In this document: piece after piece, positions 18,857 through 27,945 of the stretch | Position numbering within the stretch: the first letter of the stretch is position 1 | How the letters are laid out: each line of letters begins with the position of its first letter | Assembly: GCF_003054555.1 (NCBI RefSeq) | Contig: NZ_CP026304.1 | Coordinates: forward strand, 3,100,001 to 3,164,000 | Reading direction: 5' to 3' | Source of the DNA: Streptomyces lunaelactis | Lineage (GTDB): Bacteria; Actinomycetota; Actinomycetes; Streptomycetales; Streptomycetaceae | Length of the DNA stretch: 64,000 bases | The notes under the pieces: generated by a model | What the model saw: the letters and a program-made list of their open reading frames with translations, nothing else | Database searches by the model: none | What the model was told of the DNA's origin: nothing | Made by a program: the position numbers and the translations under genes

Positions 18857-19737
18857 TGCTGGCCCTCCTCGGCCTTGTACAGGGGCAGTCGGGGGTCGAC
18901 GGGCTGCTCCGGCCAGGTGTCGCGGATCCAGCCGTGGTCGGGGTGGTCGCTGATCAGCCACTCCCGGGTGGCGCCAGGGCCCGCCATGACATTGAGGTAG
19001 TACATGTCCCGGCCGGGCGCTGCGATCGACGGGCCGTGCCAGCCGTCGGGGATCAGGACGGCGTCACCCGTACGGACCTCGGCGAGTACGTCCGTACCGC
19101 CGGGCCTCGACGGGGAGACCCGGTGGTAGCCCATCCCGCCGCGGTCGATCTCGAAGTAGTAGATCTCCTCGAGCTCGGACTCGATGCCGGGGCGGTGCTC
19201 GTCGTGCTTGTGCGGCGGGTAGGAGGACCAGTTGCCGCCGGGGGTGAGCACCTCGACAGCGATGAGCCTGTCGCAGGCGAAGGTGTCGGCCGCGGCGAAG
19301 TTGTTCACCTGGCGCGAGCAGTTGCCCGAGCCGCGCAGCTCGAGGGGGACCTCCGGCGCGGGGCCGTAGCGAGCGGGGAGTCGGCGCTCGCACTTCGCTC
19401 CTGCCAGGGCGAAGCGGCCTCCCGCGCCGGAGGCGATCTGTGCATGGGCATCGCGCGGCACATAGACGAAGTCGCTCACTCCGCTGAACACGCTTTCTCT
19501 GCCCCGCAGTTCAAAGGTCTCGCCTTGGGTGTGCACCGTGCAGCCGCCGCTGAGCGGCAGCACGATCCACTCACTGTCCCCGGCGGCGAGGGAGTGTGAG
19601 CCGCCGGGCTCCAGCTCCAGCACGCGCAGACCGGAGTGCCCCCAGCCGGCCTGTTCGGGGTCGATCCGGAGGGTGTACGGCCCGTCGGCCGTGCTGCCCG
19701 CCGGCAGGTACCGCTTCTGCTCGTCGTGGTCGCTCAT
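18853..19737 (-). CDS. iolB: 5-deoxy-glucuronate isomerase
   Basis: A 294-residue double-cupin enzyme that isomerises 5-deoxy-D-glucuronate to 5-dehydro-2-deoxy-D-gluconate. The metal-binding second cupin shows SSYPPHKHDEH and the downstream EEIYYFEIDRGGMGYHRV, both standard for IolB. It starts 16 bases after the iolC/aldolase stop and overlaps iolD by four bases, so it is the middle gene of a translationally coupled operon. Confidence 0.95.
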   Translation of the reverse strand: MSDHDEQKRYLPAGSTADGPYTLRIDPEQAGWGHSGLRVLELEPGGSHSLAAGDSEWIVLPLSGGCTVHTQGETFELRGRESVFSGVSDFVYVPRDAHAQIASGAGGRFALAGAKCERRLPARYGPAPEVPLELRGSGNCSRQVNNFAAADTFACDRLIAVEVLTPGGNWSSYPPHKHDEHRPGIESELEEIYYFEIDRGGMGYHRVSPSRPGGTDVLAEVRTGDAVLIPDGWHGPSIAAPGRDMYYLNVMAGPGATREWLISDHPDHGWIRDTWPEQPVDPRLPLYKAEEGQQ

Positions 19738-19753
19738 GACGTCTCCGTACCCC

Positions 19754-21664
19754 CTACAGCAGTCCGACGGCCGTATCGACCGCCCCCGCGACGTCTCCGT
19801 CGACCGGATAGAGCAGCGAGCGTCCCACCACCAGTCCCTGGACGGTGGGCAGTTGCAGGGCACCACGCCATTTCTCGTACGCGCCGTCCTGGTCGTCGCC
19901 GATCTCGCCGCCGAGCAGGACCGCCGGCAGCGTCGAGGTCTCCATCACGGCCGCCATGTCGTCGGGGTCGTCGGTCACGGGGACCTTCAGCCAGGTGTAC
20001 GCGGAGGTGCCGGCCAGTCCGGAGGCGATGGCGATCGACCGGGTGACGGCCTCGGCGCTGAGATCGTTGCGGAGTATGCCGTCGACCCGGTAACAGATGA
20101 ACGGCTCGACGAAGACCGGAAGCTGACGCTCCGCCATCTCGTCGACGGCACGGGCGGTGGCGTGCAGGGTGTCGAGCGACGCCGGGTCCTGGTAGTCGAT
20201 ACGGAGCAGCAGCTTGCCCGCGTCGAAACCGAGCCGGTCCAGGTCCTGGGCGCGGTGACCGGTGAACCGGTCGTCGAGCTCGAAGGCCGCGCCCGAGAGG
20301 CCGCCGCGGTTCATGGAGCCCATGACGACCTTGTCCTCGAGAGCGCCGAGGAGGAGCAGGTCGTCGAGGATGTCGGCGGTGGCGAGGACGCCGTCGACGC
20401 CGGGGCGGGAGAGGGCGAGGCAGAGCCGCTCCAGCAGGTCGAGGCGGTTGGCCATGGCGAGTGGGCGGTCGCCGACGGCGAGGGCGCCGCGGGCGGGGTG
20501 GTCGGCAGCGATGATCATCAGCCGGCCGCTCTCGCCGATGAGCCGGGGCCGCCTGCGCCGCCGGGTGGCCGCCTCGGCGACGGCCTCGGGGTGCCGGGTG
20601 CGGATCCCGACGAGCTCGGCGATGTCGACGCGGCTCACGAGGCGGCTCCGGGCGGGACGGGAGGGCGCCGAGGGGACGGGCGGCGCGTCGGCGGGCGGAG
20701 GGGCGCCGGGCGGGACGGGGTCGCCCGCGAGGACCTGGTCGACCTCCGTCGCGTACGGCATCGCGGTGGAGCAGGCGAGGCGGGCGGCGACGATGGCTCC
20801 GGCCGCGTTCGCGTACCGCATGACGCGCTCCAACTCCCAGCCCGCCAGCAGCCCGTGACAGAGCGCCCCACCGAACGCATCGCCCGCGCCCAGCCCGTTG
20901 ACCACCTCGACGGGTACGGGCGGGACCTCGGCCCGAGTCCCGTCCCGGTGGAGGGCGAGGACACCCTTGGGGCCCTGCTTGACGACGGCGAGCTCGACCC
21001 CGGCGGCGAGGAGCGCACGCGCGGCCGCGTACGGATCCCGCTCACCGGTGGCGATCTCGCACTCCTCGAGATTGCCGACGGCGACCGTGGCATGCGCCAG
21101 CGCCTCGGCGTAGTACGGCCGTGCCTCGCCGGGATCGCTCCAGAACATCGGCCGCCAGTCGAGGTCGAAGACGGTGATGCCGGACCGGTCCCGGTGGGCG
21201 AGGGCGGCCAGCGTCGCGCCGCGGCTGGGCTCCGCGCACAGGCCCGTACCGGTCATCCAGAAGACCCGCGCCCCGCGGATCGCCGCGAGATCCAGCTCGT
21301 GCTCATGGATCTCGAGATCGGGGGCCTTCGGCCGCCGGTAGAAGTAGAGCGGGAAGTGGTCCGGAGGGAAGATCTCGCAGAAGGTGACCGGGGTCGGATA
21401 CGCGGCCACCGGCGTCACCCAGCGGTCGTCGACGCCGAACTCCCCCAGCGCCTGGTGGAGATAGTCGCCGAAGGCGTCCTTGCCGGTGCGGGTGATCACC
21501 GCCGTCCGCCGGCCCAGCCGGGCGGCCCCGACCGCGACGTTCGTGGCGGAGCCGCCGAGGAACTTCCCGAACGTGTCGACCTGTGCCAGCGGGACCCCGG
21601 TCCGCAGCGGATAGAGGTCCACCCCGATCCGGCCCATCGTGATCACGTCGTACGGCTGAGGCAT
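19754..21664 (-). CDS. iolC: Fused 5-dehydro-2-deoxygluconokinase and Cgl0159-type aldolase-like protein
   Basis: A 636-residue frame joining two enzymes. Residues 1-310 are a PfkB-family kinase (GGSATNVAVGAARLG near 40; anion-hole/catalytic motif NGLGAGDAFGG near 265) matching IolC, which phosphorylates 5-dehydro-2-deoxygluconate. A Pro/Ala-rich linker follows (about 310-342). From residue 343 (VSRVDIAELVGIRTRHPEA) to the end is a (beta/alpha)8 protein of the actinobacterial Cgl0159 type, encoded next to iolC in corynebacteria, and possibly the matching aldolase. A GTG at residue 343 overlaps an out-of-frame TGA, the scar expected of two originally coupled genes. The ATG has a GAAGGGA site. 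Confidence 0.88.
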   Translation of the reverse strand: MPQPYDVITMGRIGVDLYPLRTGVPLAQVDTFGKFLGGSATNVAVGAARLGRRTAVITRTGKDAFGDYLHQALGEFGVDDRWVTPVAAYPTPVTFCEIFPPDHFPLYFYRRPKAPDLEIHEHELDLAAIRGARVFWMTGTGLCAEPSRGATLAALAHRDRSGITVFDLDWRPMFWSDPGEARPYYAEALAHATVAVGNLEECEIATGERDPYAAARALLAAGVELAVVKQGPKGVLALHRDGTRAEVPPVPVEVVNGLGAGDAFGGALCHGLLAGWELERVMRYANAAGAIVAARLACSTAMPYATEVDQVLAGDPVPPGAPPPADAPPVPSAPSRPARSRLVSRVDIAELVGIRTRHPEAVAEAATRRRRRPRLIGESGRLMIIAADHPARGALAVGDRPLAMANRLDLLERLCLALSRPGVDGVLATADILDDLLLLGALEDKVVMGSMNRGGLSGAAFELDDRFTGHRAQDLDRLGFDAGKLLLRIDYQDPASLDTLHATARAVDEMAERQLPVFVEPFICYRVDGILRNDLSAEAVTRSIAIASGLAGTSAYTWLKVPVTDDPDDMAAVMETSTLPAVLLGGEIGDDQDGAYEKWRGALQLPTVQGLVVGRSLLYPVDGDVAGAVDTAVGLL

Positions 21665-21722
21665 ACGCGTCCCTTCGGTTCGAGCCCGGCTGTCCCCAGG
21701 TCTAGTGCTCCTTGCTGAACCC

Positions 21723-21762
21723 TGTCAACATTTTGTCCTGACATTCGGACGAAGGCTTGACA
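21723..21762. promoter_or_regulatory. Divergent control region of the inositol genes
   Basis: On the minus strand TTGACA is followed after about 17 bases by CTAGAC, a reasonable housekeeping promoter for iolC. Between this and the plus-strand TTGACA lies TGTCCTGACATTCGGACGA, with TGTC/GACA and TCC/GGA symmetry, a plausible operator for an inositol repressor. Functional assignment is inference. Confidence 0.45.
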
Positions 21763-21793
21763 CCCTTCTTCGGTGGCCGGAAAGCTGCTCCGC

Positions 21794-22705
21794 ATGACCT
21801 CCTCCGTCCCCACCCTGAACCGCATCCGGGTCGGCTCGGCCCCCGACTCCTGGGGGGTGTGGTTCCCCGACGATCCCCAGCAGGTCCCCTGGCAGCGTTT
21901 CCTCGACGAGGTCGCCGGCGCCGGATACGAGTGGATCGAGCTCGGCCCGTACGGCTATCTCCCGAGCGACCCCGCCCGCCTCACCGAGGAGACCTCCCGG
22001 CGCGGGCTGAAGGTCTCGGCCGGGACGGTCTTCACCGGGCTGCACCACGGGCCCGCCGTATGGGAGAAGACCTGGGCGCATGTCTCGGACATCGCGGCAC
22101 TCACCCGGGCCATGGGCGCGGAACACCTGGTCGTCATCCCCTCCTTCTGGCGCGACGACAAGACCGGCCGGGTGCTGGAGGACAGCACCCTCACCCCCGC
22201 GCAGTGGCGCGATCTCGCCGCACAGACCGAACGGCTCGGCCGCGAGGTGCGCGAGCGCCACGGGCTGAAGATCGTCGTCCATCCGCACGCCGACACCCAT
22301 ATCGACAGCGAGGAGAACGTCAGCCGTTTCCTCGACGCCACCGATCCGGACCTGGTCTCGCTCTGCCTGGACACCGGCCACTACGCCTACTGCGGCGGTG
22401 ACAGCGTCAAGCTGATCGAGACCTACGGGGAGCGGATCGGCTATCTCCATCTCAAGCAGGTGGACCCGGAGATCCTGGCGGAAGTGGTCGCGGACGAGGT
22501 GCCGTTCGGGCCGGCGGTCGGCCGGGGCGTGATGTGCGAGCCGCCGGCCGGCGTGCCCGCGCTGGAGCCCGTACTGGCCGCAGCCCAGGCGCTCGACGTC
22601 GAACTCTTCGCCATCGTCGAGCAGGACATGTACCCGTGCCCGCCCGACAAACCCTTCCCGATCGCGCAGCGGACACGGGGTTTCCTGCGCTCTTGTGGCG
22701 CCTGA
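21794..22705 (+). CDS. Sugar isomerase/epimerase-like TIM barrel, probable inosose dehydratase
   Basis: A 303-residue AP-endonuclease-2-fold protein. It starts NRIRVGSAPDSWGVWFPDDP, the A-P-x-x-W opening typical of IolE-like and IolH-like proteins. Metal ligands are visible as IVVHPHADTHI, SLCLDTGHYAYCG and YLHLKQVDPE. Given its place opposite iolC-iolB-iolD-mmsA, dehydration of 2-keto-myo-inositol (IolE, upstream of IolD) is the most likely role; an IolI/IolH-type isomerase is the alternative. An inositol 2-dehydrogenase (IolG) is not encoded here. The ATG is preferred over an upstream GTG that lacks a ribosome site. Confidence 0.8.
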   Translation: MTSSVPTLNRIRVGSAPDSWGVWFPDDPQQVPWQRFLDEVAGAGYEWIELGPYGYLPSDPARLTEETSRRGLKVSAGTVFTGLHHGPAVWEKTWAHVSDIAALTRAMGAEHLVVIPSFWRDDKTGRVLEDSTLTPAQWRDLAAQTERLGREVRERHGLKIVVHPHADTHIDSEENVSRFLDATDPDLVSLCLDTGHYAYCGGDSVKLIETYGERIGYLHLKQVDPEILAEVVADEVPFGPAVGRGVMCEPPAGVPALEPVLAAAQALDVELFAIVEQDMYPCPPDKPFPIAQRTRGFLRSCGA

Positions 22706-22915
22706 AGCGCACGCATCACTTCTGTCACGGTTGTCGCCTTCTCGTCACGCATGTCTCCATTACGCGGGTCTTCCGTCACAGACGATCAACAGCCCCACCC
22801 CTGCGCCCACTCGGCGTCGTTCAAGGGAGCACAGGCTCAGTGATCGCCAGCGTCCGCAGCAGCTCCCCCGACGGCCCCCCGCGCCGCCCCTGCCGCGCGC
22901 GCAGGGAGGACACCC

Positions 22916-23113
22916 ATGACGGACAGAAAGCTCTGGTCCTACAAGGAAATCGCCGCGCACATCCGGGTGCAGCCGGACACGGTCCGCTCGTACCGCAAGC
23001 ACGGCCTTCTCCCGCCGCCCGACCATGTGGAGTCCGGCAAGCCCTACTGGTACGCGGACACGATCCGCGTGTGGGTGGCCAATCGCCCCGGAAACAGGGG
23101 CCGCAGGGAGTGA
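22916..23113 (+). CDS. Small MerR/excisionase-like helix-turn-helix protein
   Basis: 65 residues forming a single winged-helix-like DNA-binding domain: WSYKEIAAHIRVQPDTVRSY is a textbook HTH, followed by RKHGLLPPPDHVESGKPYW, the MerR/AlpA-type wing. It has no effector domain. The ATG has an AGGGAGGA site. It lies upstream of copZ-copA in the same direction but is cut off from them by a strong hairpin, so it is probably an independent regulator. Its target is unknown. Confidence 0.8.
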   Translation: MTDRKLWSYKEIAAHIRVQPDTVRSYRKHGLLPPPDHVESGKPYWYADTIRVWVANRPGNRGRRE

Positions 23114-23137
23114 GCGCCGCCAGGACCGAAGCCCGCC

Positions 23138-23193
23138 GGGCCCCGCACCGCTCCGGCCGCTCCGGCCGCTCCGGCCGCTCCGGTGCGGGGCCC
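23138..23193 (+). terminator. Terminator hairpin with a tandem-repeat loop
   Basis: GGGCCCCGCACCG pairs perfectly with CGGTGCGGGGCCC over 13 bp, starting 24 bases after the HTH stop. The 30-base loop is built of repeats of CCGCTCCGG. A short T-run (CCCTTTTC) follows. Confidence 0.85.
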
Positions 23194-23240
23194 ACCCTTT
23201 TCGGCACGCGGCGGGCTGGGGTCCTGAACGAGGATCGCAT

Positions 23241-23259
23241 TACCCCCTAGGGGTATAGT
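23241..23259 (+). promoter_or_regulatory. CsoR-type copper operator overlapping the copZA promoter
   Basis: TACCCCCTAGGGGTATA has the C-run, TA centre and G-run of copper-sensing CsoR operators, with perfect core CCCCTAGGGG. A TATAGT -10-like hexamer overlaps its right edge, so a bound repressor would block the promoter about 95 bases before copZ. A csoR gene is not in this window. Confidence 0.8.
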
Positions 23260-23350
23260 GTGAGTGAGGGTCGGGAAGCCACCGCGTTCCCATGACCCTC
23301 CGGTACACCATGACCCTCGTACGTGTTGAACCTCGAAGAGGAGAACGCCC

Positions 23351-23608
23351 ATGACCGCCGAGACGAAGACCGAGACCGTGCGGATCGGCGGCGTCAGAGC
23401 CGTCTACGAGGTCACCGGCATGACCTGCGGTCACTGCGAAGGCGCCGTCTCCAGCGAGATCTCCGGGCTGCCGGGCGTCACCTCGGTGAAGGCCGTCGCC
23501 TCCACCGGCCAGGTGGCCGTGATCTCCGACGCCCCGCTGGAGGAGACCGCGGTGCGCGAGGCCGTCGACGAGGCCGGGTTCGAGCTGGTCGGCCGGGCCC
23601 AGGCCTGA
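23351..23608 (+). CDS. copZ: Copper chaperone CopZ (heavy-metal-associated domain)
   Basis: An 85-residue HMA-domain protein with metal site GMTCGHC (Cys26, Cys29) and the ferredoxin-like fold pattern. It has an extra N-terminal tail of about 15 residues (TETVRIGGVRAV) relative to the shortest CopZ proteins. It binds Cu(I) in the cytosol and passes it to the P-type ATPase encoded next. GAGGAG precedes the ATG. It lies behind a CsoR-type operator, so it is expected to be induced by copper. Confidence 0.93.
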   Translation: MTAETKTETVRIGGVRAVYEVTGMTCGHCEGAVSSEISGLPGVTSVKAVASTGQVAVISDAPLEETAVREAVDEAGFELVGRAQA

Positions 23609-23689
23609 GCACCCGGGCCGAGCACACCGCCCGACCACCGGGCCTGCGCACTCGGCCCCGCCCGCCCTGCCCCGAAAGGCCCTCACGCC

Positions 23690-23730
23690 GGGCCGTACCC
23701 AACCGGTCCGATACCGGTTCTGTACGGCCC
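23690..23730 (+). terminator. Strong hairpin between copZ and copA (attenuator or processing site)
   Basis: GGGCCGTAC and AACCGGT on the left pair with ACCGGTT and GTACGGCCC on the right, separated by a 2x2 mismatch, with a 5-base loop. There is no T-run, and the copA ribosome site starts 12 bases later. It may let more copZ than copA be made. Confidence 0.7.
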
Positions 23731-23755
23731 GGCCCCGTTTTCTGGAGTTCCGAAA

Positions 23756-25999
23756 GTGGATCCGACAGTGGACACGTCCCAAGTCGAGCTCACCATCAGC
23801 GGGATGACCTGCGCCTCCTGCGCCGCTCGCGTCGAGAAGAAGCTCAATCGCATGGACGGGGTCAGCGCCGCGGTCAACTACGCGACCGAGAAGGCGAAGA
23901 TCTCCTACCCGCACGGGGTCGAGGTCGCCGATCTCATCGCCACCGTCGTCAAGACCGGCTACTCGGCCGAGCAGCCCCCGCCGCCCGAGCCCGAGCCCGA
24001 CCTCGACGAGGCCCCTGCCACGGCCTCCGCCCCGCAGGCCGACGCCGAGTCCGCCTCGCTGCGCCGGCGCGTCATCGTCTCCGCCGTACTCGCCGCGCCC
24101 GTCCTGCTGATGGCGATGGTCCCCGCCCTGCAGTTCGACAACTGGCAGTGGCTCTCCCTCACCCTCGCCGCACCGGTCGTCGTCTGGGGCGCCCTGCCCT
24201 TCCACCGGGCCGCCTGGACCAACCTGCGGCACGGCGCCGCCACCATGGACACCCTTGTCTCGGTCGGCACGCTCGCCGCCTTCGGCTGGTCGCTGTGGGC
24301 GCTGTTCCTCGGGGATGCGGGCATGCCTGATATGCGTCACGGCTTCGATCCCACCGTCTCCCGTACCGACGGCGCCTCGACCATCTATCTCGAGGTCGCA
24401 GCGGGTGTGGTCACCTTCATACTCCTCGGCCGCTACCTGGAGGCGCGCTCCAAGCGGAAGGCCGGCGCGGCCCTGCGCGCCCTGCTGGAGCTGGGCGCCA
24501 AGGACGTCGCCGTGCTGCGCGGCGGTACGGAGATACGCGTTCCGGTCTCCCGGCTCGTCGTCGGTGACCGCTTCGTCGTACGCCCCGGCGAGAAGATCGC
24601 CACCGACGGCACGGTCGTCGAGGGCACGTCCGCCGTCGACGCCTCCATGCTCACCGGCGAATCCGTACCGGTCGACGTCCGGGCGGGCGACCCGGTCACC
24701 GGCGGCTGCGTCAACACCGCGGGCCGCCTCGTCGTCGAAGCCACCCGGATCGGCGCCGACACCCAGCTCGCCCGGATGGCGCGGCTGGTCGAGGACGCCC
24801 AGAACGGCAAGGCCGAGGTCCAGCGTCTCGCCGACCGGATCTCCGCCGTCTTCGTGCCCGTCGTCCTGGTGATCGCGCTCGGCACGCTGGTGACCTGGCT
24901 GCTGGTCACGGACGACGCGACCGCGGCCTTCACCGCCGCCGTCGCCGTACTGATCATCGCCTGCCCCTGCGCCCTGGGCCTGGCCACCCCGACCGCCCTC
25001 ATGGTCGGCACGGGACGCGGCGCCCAGCTCGGCATCCTCATCAAGGGTCCGGAGGTGCTGGAGTCCACCCGCAAGGTCGACACCGTCGTCCTGGACAAGA
25101 CGGGGACGGTCACCACCGGCCGGATGCGCCTTCAGGGCGTGTACGCCGCCGAAACCGCCGAGGAGCACGAGCTGCTGCGCTTCGCGGGCGCATTGGAGCA
25201 CGCCTCGGAGCACCCGATCGCCCGCGCCGTCGCGGCGGGCGCCGAAGAACGCGTCGGCACGCTCCCCGTCCCCGAGGCCTTCGAGAACGTGCCCGGCCTC
25301 GGCGTACGCGGTGTCGTCGAAGGGCACCAGGTGCTGGTCGGCCGGGCGCAGCTGCTCACAGACGCGGGTGTGGAGCTGCCCCGCGAGCTCGTCGCCGCCG
25401 TCCCTGCGGGATGTACGGCGGTCTTCGCGGCCGGCGACGGAAAGGCGCTCGGCGTCCTCACCGTCGCCGACGCGGTCAAGGAGACCAGCGCAGAGGCGGT
25501 CGCGAGCCTGCGCGCCCTCGGCCTCACTCCGGTTCTGCTGACCGGCGACAACAGAGCGGTGGCCGACTCGGTCGCGGCCGAGGTCGGCATCGACGAGGTG
25601 TACGCCGAGGTCATGCCCGAGGACAAGGTCGATGTGGTCAGGCGCCTTCAGGCCGAGGGCCGCAGGGTCGCCATGGTCGGCGACGGCGTGAACGACGCTG
25701 CCGCCCTCGCCACCGCCGATCTGGGCCTGGCGATGGGCACGGGCACGGACGCGGCGATCGAGGCCGGCGACCTCACCCTCGTACGCGGAGATCTGCGGGT
25801 CGCGGCGGACGCGATCCGTCTCTCCCGGCGGACCCTTGGCACGATCAAGGGCAATCTTTTCTGGGCCTTTGCCTACAACATTGCCGCGCTGCCGCTGGCG
25901 GCATCAGGCCTGCTCAACCCCATGATCGCCGGATTTGCGATGGCCTTTTCGTCCGTATTTGTGGTGACCAACAGCCTGCGGCTCCGCTCCTTCAGGTGA
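23756..25999 (+). CDS. copA: Copper-exporting P1B-type ATPase CopA
   Basis: A 747-residue P1B-1 ATPase. It has one N-terminal HMA domain (GMTCASC, Cys19 and Cys22), a Pro/Glu/Asp-rich linker, and eight predicted helices. The intramembrane copper site is CPC (403-405), the phosphorylation site is DKTGT (Asp447), the actuator motif is TGES (300-303), the P1B signature is SEHPIA (His486-Pro487), and the hinge is GDGVND. It pumps Cu(I) out of the cytosol. GTG start with a GGAG site; a second GTG four codons later is possible. It is the partner of copZ. Confidence 0.95.
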   Translation: MDPTVDTSQVELTISGMTCASCAARVEKKLNRMDGVSAAVNYATEKAKISYPHGVEVADLIATVVKTGYSAEQPPPPEPEPDLDEAPATASAPQADAESASLRRRVIVSAVLAAPVLLMAMVPALQFDNWQWLSLTLAAPVVVWGALPFHRAAWTNLRHGAATMDTLVSVGTLAAFGWSLWALFLGDAGMPDMRHGFDPTVSRTDGASTIYLEVAAGVVTFILLGRYLEARSKRKAGAALRALLELGAKDVAVLRGGTEIRVPVSRLVVGDRFVVRPGEKIATDGTVVEGTSAVDASMLTGESVPVDVRAGDPVTGGCVNTAGRLVVEATRIGADTQLARMARLVEDAQNGKAEVQRLADRISAVFVPVVLVIALGTLVTWLLVTDDATAAFTAAVAVLIIACPCALGLATPTALMVGTGRGAQLGILIKGPEVLESTRKVDTVVLDKTGTVTTGRMRLQGVYAAETAEEHELLRFAGALEHASEHPIARAVAAGAEERVGTLPVPEAFENVPGLGVRGVVEGHQVLVGRAQLLTDAGVELPRELVAAVPAGCTAVFAAGDGKALGVLTVADAVKETSAEAVASLRALGLTPVLLTGDNRAVADSVAAEVGIDEVYAEVMPEDKVDVVRRLQAEGRRVAMVGDGVNDAAALATADLGLAMGTGTDAAIEAGDLTLVRGDLRVAADAIRLSRRTLGTIKGNLFWAFAYNIAALPLAASGLLNPMIAGFAMAFSSVFVVTNSLRLRSFR

Positions 26000-26284
26000 C
26001 TACAAGTAGGTCACAAGACCTTCACAAGGAGACCTAGATCACAGATATTTAGGGGTAACCATTCCGGCTCCTCGCGAGTCTGAATGGGCGATGCCGAGAA
26101 CGTCTTGGGGGACGTTCATGGGATGTCTTGGGGGACGTCCCAGGCAAGCGTTGGCCGGGGCACGTGCCCGGGGAGCTTTGAGCGGCCCTCCCGTGCGTGC
26201 GTACCCCGGCAGACCGCGGAGTAGCTTCTGCGGCCAGTAGACGCCCGGCCGGATCCCGTGGGGGGAATCCGCTCCGGGGATATG
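26000..26284 (+). other. Long intergenic segment with promoter-like and repeat structure; possible leader or small RNA
   Basis: There is no standard gene between copA and citA. GGTCACAAGAC and CTTCACAAGGA are directly repeated with an 11-base period at 26009-26030, a third TCACA follows, and then comes a short AT-rich stretch (AGATATTTAGGGG). Downstream GTCTTGGGGGACGT occurs twice (26102, 26125). A 40-codon ORF (26118-26240, starting MGCLGGRPRQ) begins between these two copies but has no clear ribosome site. The region ends in a large hairpin. The layout is that of an independent transcript; no coding product is supported. Confidence 0.4.
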
Positions 26285-26336
26285 GGAAGCGCCCCGCCCG
26301 CCGACCCGTGGGGGGATCGGCAGCGGGGCGCTTTCC
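26285..26336. terminator. Bidirectional terminator downstream of citA
   Basis: GCGCCCCG pairs with CGGGGCGC, the stem is extended outward by GGAA/TTTCC with one bulged T, and there is an inner GCCGA/TCGGC stem. It can end the minus-strand citA transcript and any plus-strand transcript from the intergenic segment. Confidence 0.8.
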
Positions 26337-26414
26337 GCGTTCTGCGCGGCGGCGTTCAGCGGGGCAGGGCCGGCTCTTGGTGCCGTACTCCCGCCGGCCG
26401 CCGCGGACGCGGTG

Positions 26415-27704
26415 TCAGCGGGCCTCGACCGGGACGAAGTCGCGCAGGACCTCGCCGGTGTAGATCTGGCGCGGGCGGCCGATGCGGGAACCCGGCTCCT
26501 TGATCATCTCGTGCCACTGGGCGATCCAGCCGGGCAGCCGGCCGATCGCGAAGAGCACGGTGAACATCTCTGTCGGGAAGCCCATGGCCCGGTAGATCAG
26601 GCCGGTGTAGAAGTCCACGTTCGGGTAGAGGTTGCGCGAGACGAAATAGTCGTCGGACAGCGCGTGCTCCTCCAGCTTGAGCGCGATGTCGAGCAGCTCG
26701 TCGGACTTGCCGAGCGCCGAGAGGACATCGTGCGCCGCGTCCTTGATGATCTTCGCCCGGGGGTCGAAGCTCTTGTAGACGCGGTGGCCGAAGCCCATCA
26801 GACGGACGCCGTCCTCCTTGTTCTTCACCTTGCGGATGAAGGAGTCGACATCGCCGCCGTTGGCCTGGATGCCCTCGAGCATCTCCAGCACCGATTGGTT
26901 GGCGCCACCGTGCAGCGGGCCCCACAGGGCGCTGATGCCGGCGGAGATCGAGGCGAACATGTTCGCCTGGGAGGAGCCGACCAGACGCACGGTGGAGGTC
27001 GAACAGTTCTGCTCGTGGTCCGCGTGCAGGATCAGCAGCTTCTCGAGCGCGGCGACCACGACCGGGTCCAGGTCGTACTCCTGGGCGGGGACCGAGAAGG
27101 TCATCCGCAGGAAGTTCTCCACGTACCCGAGGTCGTTGCGCGGGTAGACGAAGGGGTGGCCGATCGACTTCTTGTACGCGTACGCCGCGATCGTCGGCAG
27201 CTTGGCCAGCAGCCGGACCGTGGAAAGGTGACGCTGCTTCTCGTCGAACGGGTTGTGGCTGTCCTGGTAGAACGTCGACAGCGCGCTGACCACGGAGGAC
27301 AGCATCGCCATCGGGTGGGCGTCGCGCGGGAATCCGCCGAAGAACCGCTTGACGTCCTCGTGCAGCAGCGTGTGCTGGGTGATCTCGCCCCGGAAGGACG
27401 CCAGCTCGTCGACCGTCGGCAGCTCGCCGTTGATCAGCAGGTACGCCACCTCGAGGAAGGTGGACCGCTCGGCCAGCTGCTCGATCGGGTAGCCGCGGTA
27501 GCGCAGGATGCCCCGCTCGCCGTCGAGGTAGGTGATCGCGGATTTATAGGCGGCGGTATTGCCGTATCCGCTGTCCAGGGTGACCAGACCGGTATTGGCT
27601 CGGAGCTTCCCGATGTCGAAGCCCTTGTCACCGACGGTGCTGTCGACCACCGGGTAGGTGTATTCACCGTCCGCGTACCGCAGTACTACAGAGTTGTCGC
27701 TCAC
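26415..27704 (-). CDS. citA: Citrate synthase (type II)
   Basis: A 429-residue hexameric-type citrate synthase condensing oxaloacetate and acetyl-CoA in the TCA cycle. Active-site residues are visible: His in HADHEQNCSTSTVR, the LWGPLHGGANQSV loop with its His, and MGFGHRVYKSFDPR. An Asp in the segment NVDFYTGLIYRAMGFP completes the set. The GTG start is fixed by GAGGGATGAC directly upstream and by the family's usual length; an upstream ATG would add 19 atypical residues. It has its own terminator. Confidence 0.95.
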   Translation of the reverse strand: MSDNSVVLRYADGEYTYPVVDSTVGDKGFDIGKLRANTGLVTLDSGYGNTAAYKSAITYLDGERGILRYRGYPIEQLAERSTFLEVAYLLINGELPTVDELASFRGEITQHTLLHEDVKRFFGGFPRDAHPMAMLSSVVSALSTFYQDSHNPFDEKQRHLSTVRLLAKLPTIAAYAYKKSIGHPFVYPRNDLGYVENFLRMTFSVPAQEYDLDPVVVAALEKLLILHADHEQNCSTSTVRLVGSSQANMFASISAGISALWGPLHGGANQSVLEMLEGIQANGGDVDSFIRKVKNKEDGVRLMGFGHRVYKSFDPRAKIIKDAAHDVLSALGKSDELLDIALKLEEHALSDDYFVSRNLYPNVDFYTGLIYRAMGFPTEMFTVLFAIGRLPGWIAQWHEMIKEPGSRIGRPRQIYTGEVLRDFVPVEAR

Positions 27705-27945
27705 GTCATCCCTCACCGACGTAGTGCCTCTTCTTCGAGGTGCCCTGACTGTCTCTACCATCCCCCATTTGGCTCAGGAGAGTGCACTCGGGGTCGACCA
27801 TTGGGCCTATTGGCGGCACTGAGTGCCGCCAACCTGCTCATCTTGCCCCCTTCGCCCTGCCTCCGGAACTCGGGGGGGCGTTTGCCGCGCCACGGACCCC
27901 AGATGTCACGCCCGGGCGGCGGAGCACCGCACGCTCAGCCGCCGG

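Noticed and set aside
26009..26047. PhoP (PHO box) binding site
   Set aside because: The 11-base period fits, but the units (GGTCACAAGAC, CTTCACAAGGA) deviate from the usual GTTCACC core. Kept only as a remark.
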